From Dehalococcoidia bacterium (GTDB lineage: Bacteria; Chloroflexota; Dehalococcoidia; Lucifugimonadales; Lucifugimonadaceae), in assembly GCA_012270805.1 (NCBI GenBank), contig JAAXHR010000061.1, positions 1 to 11,544 on the forward strand: a DNA stretch of 11,544 nt, read 5' to 3'. This document shows positions 1 through 6,253 of this stretch, piece after piece. The notes beneath the pieces are model-generated. The model made no database searches. It worked only from the letters and a program-made list of their open reading frames with translations, and was not told the origin of the DNA. The translations under genes were made by a program, and so were the position numbers. How positions within the stretch are numbered: position 1 is the first letter of the stretch; each line of letters opens with the position of its first letter.

Positions 1-1761
1 ATGGCTGTGGCTTCTGAAGTGGAGCGTAAACATCTTGCGGCTGGTGGTACGGATGCCGCCGCGCTCCACAAAGCGATTGTTGAGCAGGCTTTGCACGGTT
101 ACGACGTGCAGCTGTCAGCCGTGCACTTCGCAGCCACGAGTCTGGCGATGCTTAACCCATCGATTGAGTTTGACCGGATGAATCTTTACGTGATGCCATT
201 GGGGGTAAATGGGGATCAGGCACTTCTCGGCTCTTTGGAGTTTCTGAACACGGATGAGGCGGCGGTCCAGTTCGCATTGTCCAACCCTGATTTCGGGACA
301 ACGTTGCGTGATGCTGGGGAGGTGTTCGGCCGCGGAACGCGGGGAGCAACCGAGGGAGTAACCGCGAGGCTACCCGATCTCGATCTTGCGATCATGAACC
401 CGCCGTTCACCAAATCGGGTGGTGGGAATCTCTTGTTCGGCAGCTTGCCGCAGTCAGAGCGTCAGAAACTGCAAAGCGAGTTGTCTCGACGTCTCAAGTC
501 GATGCAGGCATCATCCACAGCTGGACTTGGATCTGCTTTCGTGGCTGCGGCTTCACCCAAGCTGCGGCCTGGAGAGGGACGACTGGCTTTGGTTTTACCA
601 GCGACGGTTTGCACTGGCGCGTCTTGGTCACAGACCCGCGCACTGATCGAGAACGACTATGTACTGGACATGGTGATCGTGTCGCATGATCCAGCGCGCT
701 GGAACTTTTCAGATAGTACCAATTTGTCTGAGGCGATGCTGATCGCAACTCGGCGATCTGCGAACGGGGATGGCGCGGAACATCGGACCACCTTCGTGAA
801 CCTTTGGCATAACCCGACAGGGGTGCTGGATGCTCACCTCATAGCCGAGTCTGTCAACATGACGCAGGCGTCCCGGGTTGAGGATTCTGGGACATCGCTT
901 CTTGAACTGGATGGCGAACATGTAGGCGAAATGTTCTCGATCCCGGAATTGCAACTCAAGGGCAAGCAGTGGATAGGTGTGCAGTTTGCACGCGCCGATG
1001 TCGTTCGGAGCGCGTTGAGGCTTTTGGAAGATGGTGAAGTATGGATACCCGGCGAGACTGGTATTGGCAACGTCCCGATGTGTCGCGTAAATGACATCGG
1101 TGAGATTGGGCCTGATCGTCGACGGCTGATCGATGGATTTGAAGTTACCTCCTCGGTGACTGCCTATCCAATGATCGCGGGACACGATACCGAGCAACGA
1201 AGATCGTTGGCTTGTCATCCCGATTCTTATCTGTCGCCGTTGGCGCAACCTAAGGGCGGATTTCGACCAGGATATGGTGAATATCTGTGGCAAAGCGCTA
1301 GCCGTCTGTTAGTTAGTGAGCGTCTGCGGTTGGATACCGCAAGAGTCGCCGCGATGTGGGCCGAGGAGAAGGTATTGTCGAACGTGTTTTGGGAGATACA
1401 GGTTGAAAATGTCGAAACTGAGAAGGCCATTGCAATTTGGATCAATTCCAGTCTAGGGATCCTGACACTGCTCGCACAAAGGACCAGCACGATAGGCGGT
1501 TGGGTGGCAATGAAAAAGTCTGACCTAGGAAACTTGCCGATTCTCGATCCTCGTCGATTGACAGGGACTCTGATCAAGGGTTTGTCTGATCTGTTCGATG
1601 AGTTGGCGGATGCGGAGTTTGAACGGTTGCCGGGAATGGCGGATTGCCCTGCTCGGGCAGCTTTGGATGATGGGATATCGGAGATATTAGGGTTGCCGGA
1701 TTTGCGGGGGTTGAGGGTGTTACTGGCATCGGAGCCAGTGGTTTGTAATCGGGGGTTGTGA
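1..1761 (+). CDS. N-6 adenine-specific DNA methyltransferase, C-terminal part (5' end probably outside window)
   Basis: The product would transfer a methyl group from S-adenosylmethionine to adenine in DNA, probably as the modification subunit of a restriction-modification or related defence system. The visible 586 residues contain the catalytic motif IV NPPF at 133-136 (within LAIMNPPF), preceded by GYDVQLSA at 33-40, which matches the motif that follows the SAM-binding GxG loop in this family. The glycine-rich motif I (DPxCGxG type) is absent, so the ATG at base 1 is probably internal and the gene likely starts upstream. After the catalytic core, residues about 320-560 resemble a target-recognition region, ending with WVAMKKSDLGNLPILD, typical of the C-terminal part of type I/IIG-like enzymes. 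No restriction or specificity gene is visible here; one could lie upstream. It converges on the DUF2513-like gene, with 65 bases between the two stops. The methylase family is clear; the exact system type is not. Confidence 0.85.
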   Translation: MAVASEVERKHLAAGGTDAAALHKAIVEQALHGYDVQLSAVHFAATSLAMLNPSIEFDRMNLYVMPLGVNGDQALLGSLEFLNTDEAAVQFALSNPDFGTTLRDAGEVFGRGTRGATEGVTARLPDLDLAIMNPPFTKSGGGNLLFGSLPQSERQKLQSELSRRLKSMQASSTAGLGSAFVAAASPKLRPGEGRLALVLPATVCTGASWSQTRALIENDYVLDMVIVSHDPARWNFSDSTNLSEAMLIATRRSANGDGAEHRTTFVNLWHNPTGVLDAHLIAESVNMTQASRVEDSGTSLLELDGEHVGEMFSIPELQLKGKQWIGVQFARADVVRSALRLLEDGEVWIPGETGIGNVPMCRVNDIGEIGPDRRRLIDGFEVTSSVTAYPMIAGHDTEQRRSLACHPDSYLSPLAQPKGGFRPGYGEYLWQSASRLLVSERLRLDTARVAAMWAEEKVLSNVFWEIQVENVETEKAIAIWINSSLGILTLLAQRTSTIGGWVAMKKSDLGNLPILDPRRLTGTLIKGLSDLFDELADAEFERLPGMADCPARAALDDGISEILGLPDLRGLRVLLASEPVVCNRGL

Positions 1762-1826
1762 GAGGACAACTGTTTTAATAATGATTCGCCAGTTTTGATC
1801 GCAGTAAGATTGTTGATCGTTAACCA

Positions 1827-2123
1827 CTATGCACTACCCACCCAATCCGTTAACAACTTTGCTGCAATCGCTCTAATCGTCGTGAACGGCATCGAAGCGA
1901 TGTCTTCGCCGTGCTCCTCAACGATTCGCTTGATTCTGTTCCACCGGGTGTCTTGACGGATCGCGTCTAGAAAATCGTGAGCTTCCCGCGTTCGCGGGAT
2001 TAACGGCGGATCGTCGGAAACGACGTGGTGCACAGGAGCGACGGCAAGTGGCAGGAGTCCGAGTGAACCGATTTTTCTTTCGCCCCCCACCGTGAGCGAA
2101 CCGAAAACACCCGGCATCAGCAC
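1827..2123 (-). CDS. Short DUF2513-like protein, N-terminally truncated
   Basis: This is a 98-residue ORF of unknown function. Its C-terminal stretch, AHDFLDAIRQDTRWNRIK at about 48-65 and the helical tail that follows, closely resembles the C-terminus of DUF2513 proteins, whose hallmark is an L-T-x-x-GHxFLD-A-R-x-D-T-x-W-N pattern. DUF2513 proteins occur often in phages and other accessory regions. Family members are usually about 110-140 residues and begin with a winged-helix-like MKRDxDLxR segment. That segment is missing, and the DNA where it should lie holds the repeat cluster, so this looks like a 5'-truncated copy. The start could be GTG at 2123 or ATG at 2117; a GGGGG run just upstream could serve as ribosome binding site. 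A perfect palindrome (2132-2151) lies directly ahead of the start. It may be an expressed remnant or dead. The homology is from recall, not alignment. Confidence 0.5.
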   Translation of the reverse strand: MLMPGVFGSLTVGGERKIGSLGLLPLAVAPVHHVVSDDPPLIPRTREAHDFLDAIRQDTRWNRIKRIVEEHGEDIASMPFTTIRAIAAKLLTDWVGSA

Positions 2124-2131
2124 CTACCCCC

Positions 2132-2151
2132 TTTTTGAACTCGTTCAAAAA
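2132..2151. promoter_or_regulatory. Perfect 9+2+9 palindrome upstream of the DUF2513-like gene
   Basis: TTTTTGAAC and GTTCAAAAA form perfect inverted arms separated by two bases. The site lies 8 bases upstream of the possible GTG start at 2123 on the minus strand. A short, AT-ended dyad in this position is what an operator for a dimeric repressor looks like. It is a poor terminator because the stem is AT-rich and is followed on the minus strand by a G-run rather than a U-run. The function is inferred. Confidence 0.4.
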
Positions 2152-2156
2152 ACAAC

Positions 2157-2228
2157 ATTGCCGCTAAATTGCCGCTAACACCCCATTTCGCGGCAATCTA
2201 GCGGCATCCACAGCAATTTAGCGGCAAT
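2157..2228. repeat. Cluster of GCGGCA repeats in paired sites, one pair inverted
   Basis: The 71 bases between the transporter ATPase stop and the DUF2513-like gene hold three copies of a unit close to GCGGCAATTTAGCGGCAAT. One copy (2157-2178) is inverted; the other two are direct (about 2187-2208 and 2207-2228). The arm ATTGCCGCTAAATTGC (2157-2172) is an exact 16-base reverse complement of 2213-2228. Inside each unit the core GCGGCA recurs after 11 bases, about one helical turn (2190/2201, degenerate 2210/2221, and on the other strand 2160/2171). This could be a multi-site operator, an iteron-like array, or the scar or end of a mobile element. Because the outer arms are inverted it could also fold into a long hairpin at the 3' end of the transporter mRNA. 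Confidence 0.75.
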
Positions 2229-2236
2229 CGACCCAC

Positions 2237-3025
2237 CTACAAAATCTGATCCAAAAACAGCTGCGTCCGGGGTTCGGTGGGGTTGGTGAAGATGTGGTTG
2301 GGGGTGTTTATTTCTACTAGTTGTCCTTCGTCGAACATAGCCATGCGGTCGGCTACTTCTCTGGCGAAGCCCATTTCGTGGGTTACACAGAGCATTGTCA
2401 TGCCGGTGTCGGCGAGTTCTCGCATGACGTCGAGGACTTCTTTGATCATCTCGGGGTCGAGCGCGGATGTTGGCTCGTCGAAGAGCATGATTTCGGGCTG
2501 CATTGCGAGGGCGCGGGCGATGGCGACGCGCTGCTGCTGTCCGCCTGATAGCTCTGCAGGGTATTTGTTTGCTTGTTCAGGGATGCCGACACGTTCGAGG
2601 AGGGACATGGCGAGGTCGTCGGCTTCGGCTCTGGGTAGGTGCCGTACGCGCTGTGGCGCCAAGGTGATGTTTCCGAGGACGGAGATGTGTGGGAAGAGGT
2701 TGAACTGCTGGAATACCATGCCGACTTCGCGCCGGATGGCGTCGAGGTTTCGGAGGTCGTTAGTCATCTCAATGCCGTCGACGACGATCGTGCCCTGCTG
2801 GTGCTCTTCGAGTCGGTTGATCATGCGGATGAAGGTGGACTTGCCGGAGCCTGATGGTCCGAAGATGACGACGACCTCTCCCCTCTTTACCGACATGGAG
2901 ACGTCGTTGATGGCGCAGAAGTTGCCAAACCACTTGTAGACGTTCTCGCAGACGATGATGTCGTCGCGCTCTTCAAGGGGGACGTTGCGAATGTCGGGGT
3001 CGGTGGTTATGGGTTCAGTGGTCAT
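2237..3025 (-). CDS. aapP: Polar amino acid ABC transporter ATP-binding subunit (AapP/BztD/GlnQ family)
   Basis: This is the cytoplasmic ATPase that powers amino acid import through the AapQ/AapM permease pair. The 262 residues show every ABC hallmark in order: Walker A GPSGSGKST (56-64), Q-loop QQFNLFPH (106-113), signature LSGGQQQR (159-166), Walker B IMLFDEP (179-185), D-loop SALD (187-190) and switch histidine in CVTHEMGFA (H216). Length and motifs are standard for the polar amino acid uptake family. The open frame extends upstream to 3454, but that part is antisense to aapM. The ATG at 3025 is chosen because it gives a family-standard N-terminus and is preceded by an AAAGGGG ribosome binding site. 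It is the last gene of the cluster, 143 bases after aapM, and a palindromic repeat lies in that gap. There is nothing degenerate in the catalytic residues. Close homologues are named glnQ, yhdZ or aapP; substrate cannot be read from the ATPase. Confidence 0.97.
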   Translation of the reverse strand: MTTEPITTDPDIRNVPLEERDDIIVCENVYKWFGNFCAINDVSMSVKRGEVVVIFGPSGSGKSTFIRMINRLEEHQQGTIVVDGIEMTNDLRNLDAIRREVGMVFQQFNLFPHISVLGNITLAPQRVRHLPRAEADDLAMSLLERVGIPEQANKYPAELSGGQQQRVAIARALAMQPEIMLFDEPTSALDPEMIKEVLDVMRELADTGMTMLCVTHEMGFAREVADRMAMFDEGQLVEINTPNHIFTNPTEPRTQLFLDQIL

Positions 3026-3111
3026 GATTGTGGGCCCCTTTGAACTAGGATGGGCGGGATTGGGATTGATGGGAATAATGGTTGAGAGTGGTTGGTTTCG
3101 GGCATCCCCCT

Positions 3112-3160
3112 GCGAACTCGCTCTGCTTGTTCGCGTCCCCCTTCGCGGAGCGAAAGGGGA
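3112..3160. repeat. Intergenic palindromic repeat between aapM and aapP (family A, copy 1)
   Basis: Two hairpins are adjacent. GCGAAC/GTTCGC arms (3112-3117 and 3129-3134) come first. Next, TCCCCCTTCGC (3136-3146) and GCGAAAGGGGA (3150-3160) pair around a GGA loop with one mismatch. The second core recurs at 10441-10467. There is no U-run on the minus strand after the stem, so an intrinsic terminator is unlikely. A REP-like dispersed element that may stabilise the 3' end of aapM mRNA fits better. Confidence 0.65.
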
Positions 3161-3168
3161 GGTTTCTT

Positions 3169-4809
3169 TTATCTTCGGCCTACTCCTAGAGCTCTTTCTA
3201 TTCGGCGGGAGATGTAGGACATTGAGAATGTGAAGATCCAGAAGATGGCGGCGATGAAGATGTAGACTTCGTGTCCGTCGTCTACGAATTCGAGGTTTCC
3301 TTGGATGGTTACTCGGCCCATTTCGACGAGGTCTAGCATTCCGATGATGAAGACGAGCGAGGTGTCTTTGAAGAGGCTGATGGCCTGCCCTACTATTGCT
3401 GGGATGATGTTGCGGAGGCCTTGTGGGAGGGTGATGAGCAGGGTGGTTTGCCAATCTCGGAGTCCGAGGGCGCGTGCGGCTTCGGTCTGGCCGGTGGCGA
3501 CGGCTGCCATACCACCGCGAACGTTCTCGGCCATGTAGGCGGAGCTGAATAGAGTGATGGTGATCATGGCGAGGTAAAGTTCGTCGATCGAAAGGTTCTC
3601 GGGGAAGGTCAATGGGAGGATATGGCGGGACATGAAGAGGAGCGTGATGAGCGGGACGCCACGGATGATCTCGATGAATCCGACGCAGAAGTATTTGAGG
3701 AACGGGAGTTGGCTGCGACGTCCGAGGGCCAGTGCGATGCCGATGGGGATGGAGCAGACGATGCCGACAGCGGCGAGCAGGAGGTTTAGAGTGAGTCCGC
3801 CGAGGTCTTGAGTCGGCACGGGGTCGAGTCCAGGGATGTAGCTGGAGCCGATGACGAGTATCACCGAGATGAGGAAGAACGCAGCGGCGGCGATGAGGAA
3901 GTTTCGGAAGGTTCCGATCGCGCGTATCGTGGCGAGTGCGTAACCGATGGCGACGGCGACGAAGTTGATGATGAATAGGATGTTGACGAGGAGATTTGGC
4001 GGATCAGCGACGCTATAGGAGAGGACGTAGGCGTTGTTGGCGGGTTGTTGGGAATCGACGCGGATGTAGTAGGTGCCAGCATCGATAGTGGTGGTGATGG
4101 AGTCGTCATAGGTTCCCGAGTTGTCGCTGGATTGGATGACAGAGCCGTTGGAGTCTTCGAGGAAGAGGTTTGCGTTGGCGTCTTGTTGGGCCAGAATGGT
4201 TTTGAGCTTCATCGCATCAGTGATGGTGAAGCTGTAGTAGTCGGAGCGGTCTTCGTCGCCATCAAGGGTGCCGGCTAGATAGGTTGTGCCGGTGAGGGTG
4301 GTGATGTCTTTTTGGTCGATTGCGTTGTCGCGATCGGCGTCGGAGATGTCGCGGTTCTTTTCCCTGGGGGATACTGCTGGCGGGTCTGGCGAGACGGTGG
4401 CATCATACTTGGGTGCTCCGAGGTCGACGCCAAGGTATGGGAGAGTACCGGCGAGGAGTGTGACGACGATGAGTGCGATGGCGAATCCGCGGGCTATTCC
4501 GCCCCAGAGTCGCCATGCCATTCCGAGGAGGATTGAGATGAGCAGGAGCGCGGTCTCAGGTCGCCAGTAAAACTCTTGCGGGTAGCGTCCGATGACGTAG
4601 AGGGGGATGCGAGACGTTACGGCTTCCCAAGAAGCGGTGAAGAATATCCAGTTGATGGATTGGATGATGGCGATTGCGACGATAAATCCGAGGACGATGG
4701 TGATGATGCCGTCGATGGGCGAGCTGAAGAGGTTGGCGCGGATCCATCCGGGCACGCCTATAGTCATCGCAGGTGGTGCGGGATTAGGTCTTGTGGATTG
4801 CTGGTTCAT
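3169..4809 (-). CDS. aapM: Amino acid ABC transporter permease AapM with an inserted extracytoplasmic PPC-like domain
   Basis: This is one of two membrane subunits that form the amino acid channel. The C-terminal permease core (about 340-546) is typical AapM/BztC: IEIIRGVPLITLLFM (379-393) and the ATPase-coupling EAA loop with GQTEAARALGL (440-450) followed by LPQGLRNIIPAIVG (461-474). The N-terminal half has hydrophobic segments near 34-55, 86-100 and 108-127. Residues about 131-270 then form a hydrophilic insert: an acidic linker, followed by a domain (about 172-268) with the PPC pattern of DYYSF, ANLFLEDSNGSVI and GTYYIRV. More helices follow (about 272-320). At 546 residues it is well over 100 longer than usual AapM proteins. 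The ATG at 4809 lies 10 bases beyond the aapQ stop. A GTG at 4830 overlaps aapQ and would add seven residues. Either way translation is probably coupled. The permease call is firm; the PPC role is unknown. Confidence 0.95.
   Translation of the reverse strand: MNQQSTRPNPAPPAMTIGVPGWIRANLFSSPIDGIITIVLGFIVAIAIIQSINWIFFTASWEAVTSRIPLYVIGRYPQEFYWRPETALLLISILLGMAWRLWGGIARGFAIALIVVTLLAGTLPYLGVDLGAPKYDATVSPDPPAVSPREKNRDISDADRDNAIDQKDITTLTGTTYLAGTLDGDEDRSDYYSFTITDAMKLKTILAQQDANANLFLEDSNGSVIQSSDNSGTYDDSITTTIDAGTYYIRVDSQQPANNAYVLSYSVADPPNLLVNILFIINFVAVAIGYALATIRAIGTFRNFLIAAAAFFLISVILVIGSSYIPGLDPVPTQDLGGLTLNLLLAAVGIVCSIPIGIALALGRRSQLPFLKYFCVGFIEIIRGVPLITLLFMSRHILPLTFPENLSIDELYLAMITITLFSSAYMAENVRGGMAAVATGQTEAARALGLRDWQTTLLITLPQGLRNIIPAIVGQAISLFKDTSLVFIIGMLDLVEMGRVTIQGNLEFVDDGHEVYIFIAAIFWIFTFSMSYISRRIERALGVGRR
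4006..4302 (-). other. PPC-like (bacterial pre-peptidase C-terminal) domain coding segment inside aapM
   Basis: This segment encodes residues about 170-268 of AapM. PPC domains are small jelly-roll-like beta sandwiches usually found at the C-terminus of secreted proteases and other exported enzymes, where they aid secretion or substrate binding. Seen here are an acidic entry strand (GTLDGDEDRSDYYSF), a central DANANLFLEDSNGSVIQSS, and the closing GTYYIRVDS and AYVLSYSV strands, all in family order. Hydrophobic helices flank it on both sides, so it should be displayed outside the membrane. The fold assignment is by motif recognition only. Confidence 0.75.
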
Positions 4810-4819
4810 GAATCGGTAG

Positions 4820-5998
4820 CTACCCGACACCGGCGTATCTAGTGATGCGGTTGTAGATGTTTCCGATCAATGAGTAGAAGAGGCTCATTGCGAGGTATGT
4901 GACCATGACCATGCCGATAAGGGAGATTGCGGGTGCGATCTGGGTCATCGTGGTAGACACGCTGACGAGGTCGGGATATCCGATAGCGGCGGCAAGGCTG
5001 GAATTCTTGGTGAGGTTCAGATACTGGCTGATTAGCGGAGGGATGATGACGCGGAGGGCCTGCGGGAATATGACGTAGCGCAGCGACGCGTTGGTGTGTA
5101 GTCCCAGCGATCGCGCGGCTTCGGTTTGGCCCCGGTTGACGGCCTGGATGCCGGCACGGACGATTTCAGCGATGAACGCGGAGGTATATACGACCAGTCC
5201 TATCAGTAGCGCAAAGAAACTGCCAGTCAGTCGGGCTCCTCCTTGTAGTCGTCCGAAGGGGCCTTCCTGTCGTTCGGGAGCGACAAGATCAAGCGGCGTG
5301 AAGATGATAAGCCCAATGACGGTGACGACGATGAAGATGACGAAACCCGCAATTATGGGATAGCTCGGTTTTCCGGTTTCAGCCTCTCGTTTCTGTAGGA
5401 GATTGTGGGCGATTACAGCAGTTGCTATACCGATAAGCGTGAGGATTGCCCACGGCCAGAAGCCGCCGAGTGGTGAGACCCACGGGTGATAGAAGCCGCT
5501 GTTGTTGAGGTAGAAGGCATCGAAGAATACGTATCCTTCGCGAACGTTTGGAAGTTCGAGGATGATGAGGAACCAGAAGAGGAGCTGTATTAGCAGAGGG
5601 ATGTTGCGAAAGGTATCTATGTAGACGAGGGCGAGTCGACTGAGCAGCCAGTTTGATGAGAGTCGAGAGACACCGATGATGATGCCGAGAATAGTGGCGA
5701 GGACGACGCCGAGGACGGATGCTTTGACGGTGTTGAGCGCGGCGACGGTGAAGCCGTAGAGGTAGGACTGGGATGGGTCGTAATCGATGACGGATTCGCC
5801 GATGGGGATCTGAGCCGCATCGTCGAGGAAGTTGAAGCCGAAGGGAATCTCGCGGTCTTGGATCTCGTTTGCGACGTTGAAGATGAATCCAGAGACGATA
5901 GCGATGACGACGACGGCAGAGATAATCTGGACGACCCACTGGATGAAGACGACGTTGCGCCAAAGCGGAATGCCACGTGGGTATAGGATGCTCTGCAC
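4820..5998 (-). CDS. aapQ: Amino acid ABC transporter permease AapQ/BztB
   Basis: This is the second membrane subunit of the general amino acid importer. The 392 residues are of family-standard length and layout: a first membrane helix at about 19-41, then the conserved FGFNFLDDAA (53-62), then the membrane segment VAALNTVKASVLGVVLATIL (85-104). Next are SRLSSNWLLSRLA (111-123), IDTFRNIPLLIQLLFWF (127-143), further helices near 181-200 and 214-234, and the EAA loop GQTEAARSLGL (290-300) with FPQALRVIIPPLISQYLNL (311-329). It starts with GTG at 5998, preceded by only a weak AGAG ribosome binding site. It overlaps or abuts aapM, with which it forms a heterodimer. The 255 bases upstream separate it from the binding-protein genes and contain three hairpins, one a likely terminator. 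Expression probably depends on read-through or on a promoter I could not identify. Confidence 0.95.
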   Translation of the reverse strand: MQSILYPRGIPLWRNVVFIQWVVQIISAVVVIAIVSGFIFNVANEIQDREIPFGFNFLDDAAQIPIGESVIDYDPSQSYLYGFTVAALNTVKASVLGVVLATILGIIIGVSRLSSNWLLSRLALVYIDTFRNIPLLIQLLFWFLIILELPNVREGYVFFDAFYLNNSGFYHPWVSPLGGFWPWAILTLIGIATAVIAHNLLQKREAETGKPSYPIIAGFVIFIVVTVIGLIIFTPLDLVAPERQEGPFGRLQGGARLTGSFFALLIGLVVYTSAFIAEIVRAGIQAVNRGQTEAARSLGLHTNASLRYVIFPQALRVIIPPLISQYLNLTKNSSLAAAIGYPDLVSVSTTMTQIAPAISLIGMVMVTYLAMSLFYSLIGNIYNRITRYAGVG

Positions 5999-6104
5999 TG
6001 ATTGTCTCTAGTTAATGCGCCGCGATGCGAATGACGACTTCGGTGTAGTTTAACGGGTTGGAAAGGTAAGTGGTGACGGTGGCTGTGCGCTGTTTACCCT
6101 CGCC

Positions 6105-6123
6105 CTCTCCCATCAAGGGAGAG
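6105..6123. repeat. Intergenic hairpin repeat (family B, copy 1)
   Basis: CTCTCCC and GGGAGAG pair perfectly around ATCAA, within a CCTCGCCCTCTCCC context. A longer relative lies at 11497-11521. It is a short dispersed palindrome of the kind scattered between genes; there is no U-run, so it is unlikely to be an intrinsic terminator. Confidence 0.6.
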
Positions 6124-6150
6124 TGATATCCCCATCACCCCACCTCCTGG

Positions 6151-6170
6151 ATTCTCGCCTTCGCGGGAAT
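6151..6170. repeat. Intergenic hairpin repeat with CTTC loop
   Basis: ATTCTCGC and GCGGGAAT pair around a CTTC loop with one G-T mismatch. It sits between the family B hairpin and the terminator-like hairpin upstream of aapQ. The sequence GATTCTCGCCTTCGCGGGAA resembles a very common dispersed palindrome in environmental bacterial genomes, judged from memory. I see no coding signal here. Confidence 0.5.
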
Positions 6171-6194
6171 GAGAAAAAGAGCGAATGACATGTG

Positions 6195-6229
6195 AAAAAA
6201 GAAAGGGGGATGCGCACGCATCCCCCTTT
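6195..6229 (-). terminator. Strong intrinsic-terminator-like hairpin after the first aapJ copy
   Basis: On the minus strand AAAGGGGGATGC (plus-strand 6202-6213) and GCATCCCCCTTT (6218-6229) form a perfect 12-bp stem with a GCAC-type loop. The stem is followed by a tract read as TTTCTTTTTT on the minus strand. It lies 25 bases after the stop of the nearest binding-protein gene (6254) and 204 bases before aapQ. Such hairpins between binding-protein and permease genes are known to cut off most transcripts and to protect the upstream mRNA, giving excess binding protein. Confidence 0.8.
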
Positions 6230-6253
6230 TTGGTTGGGCGGTTTGACCGGGTT

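Noticed and set aside
709..1293. 194-codon minus-strand open frame under the methyltransferase
   Set aside because: No recognisable motif, and the plus-strand methylase reading is continuous with family motifs.
1762..1826. Bidirectional terminator between the converging genes
   Set aside because: Only a weak 5-bp stem (AACTG/CAGTT) with a long loop is visible.
1918..2148. 76-codon minus-strand open frame overlapping the DUF2513-like gene
   Set aside because: Arg/Ser/Pro-rich out-of-frame shadow; the recognisable FLDAIR...W motif lies in the other frame. I considered a frameshifted N-terminus of DUF2513 here but saw no matching segment.
2157..2228. CRISPR array
   Set aside because: Units are inverted relative to each other, very short, and have no regular unique spacers; no cas genes are present.
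3026..3454. N-terminal extension of the AapP frame by 143 codons
   Set aside because: The extra part is His/Pro/Arg-rich antisense-type sequence overlapping aapM, and a good ribosome binding site precedes the ATG at 3025.
5379..5976. Overlapping 194- and 119-codon minus-strand frames within aapQ
   Set aside because: Low-complexity Arg/His or Ser-rich products typical of alternative frames of a membrane protein gene.
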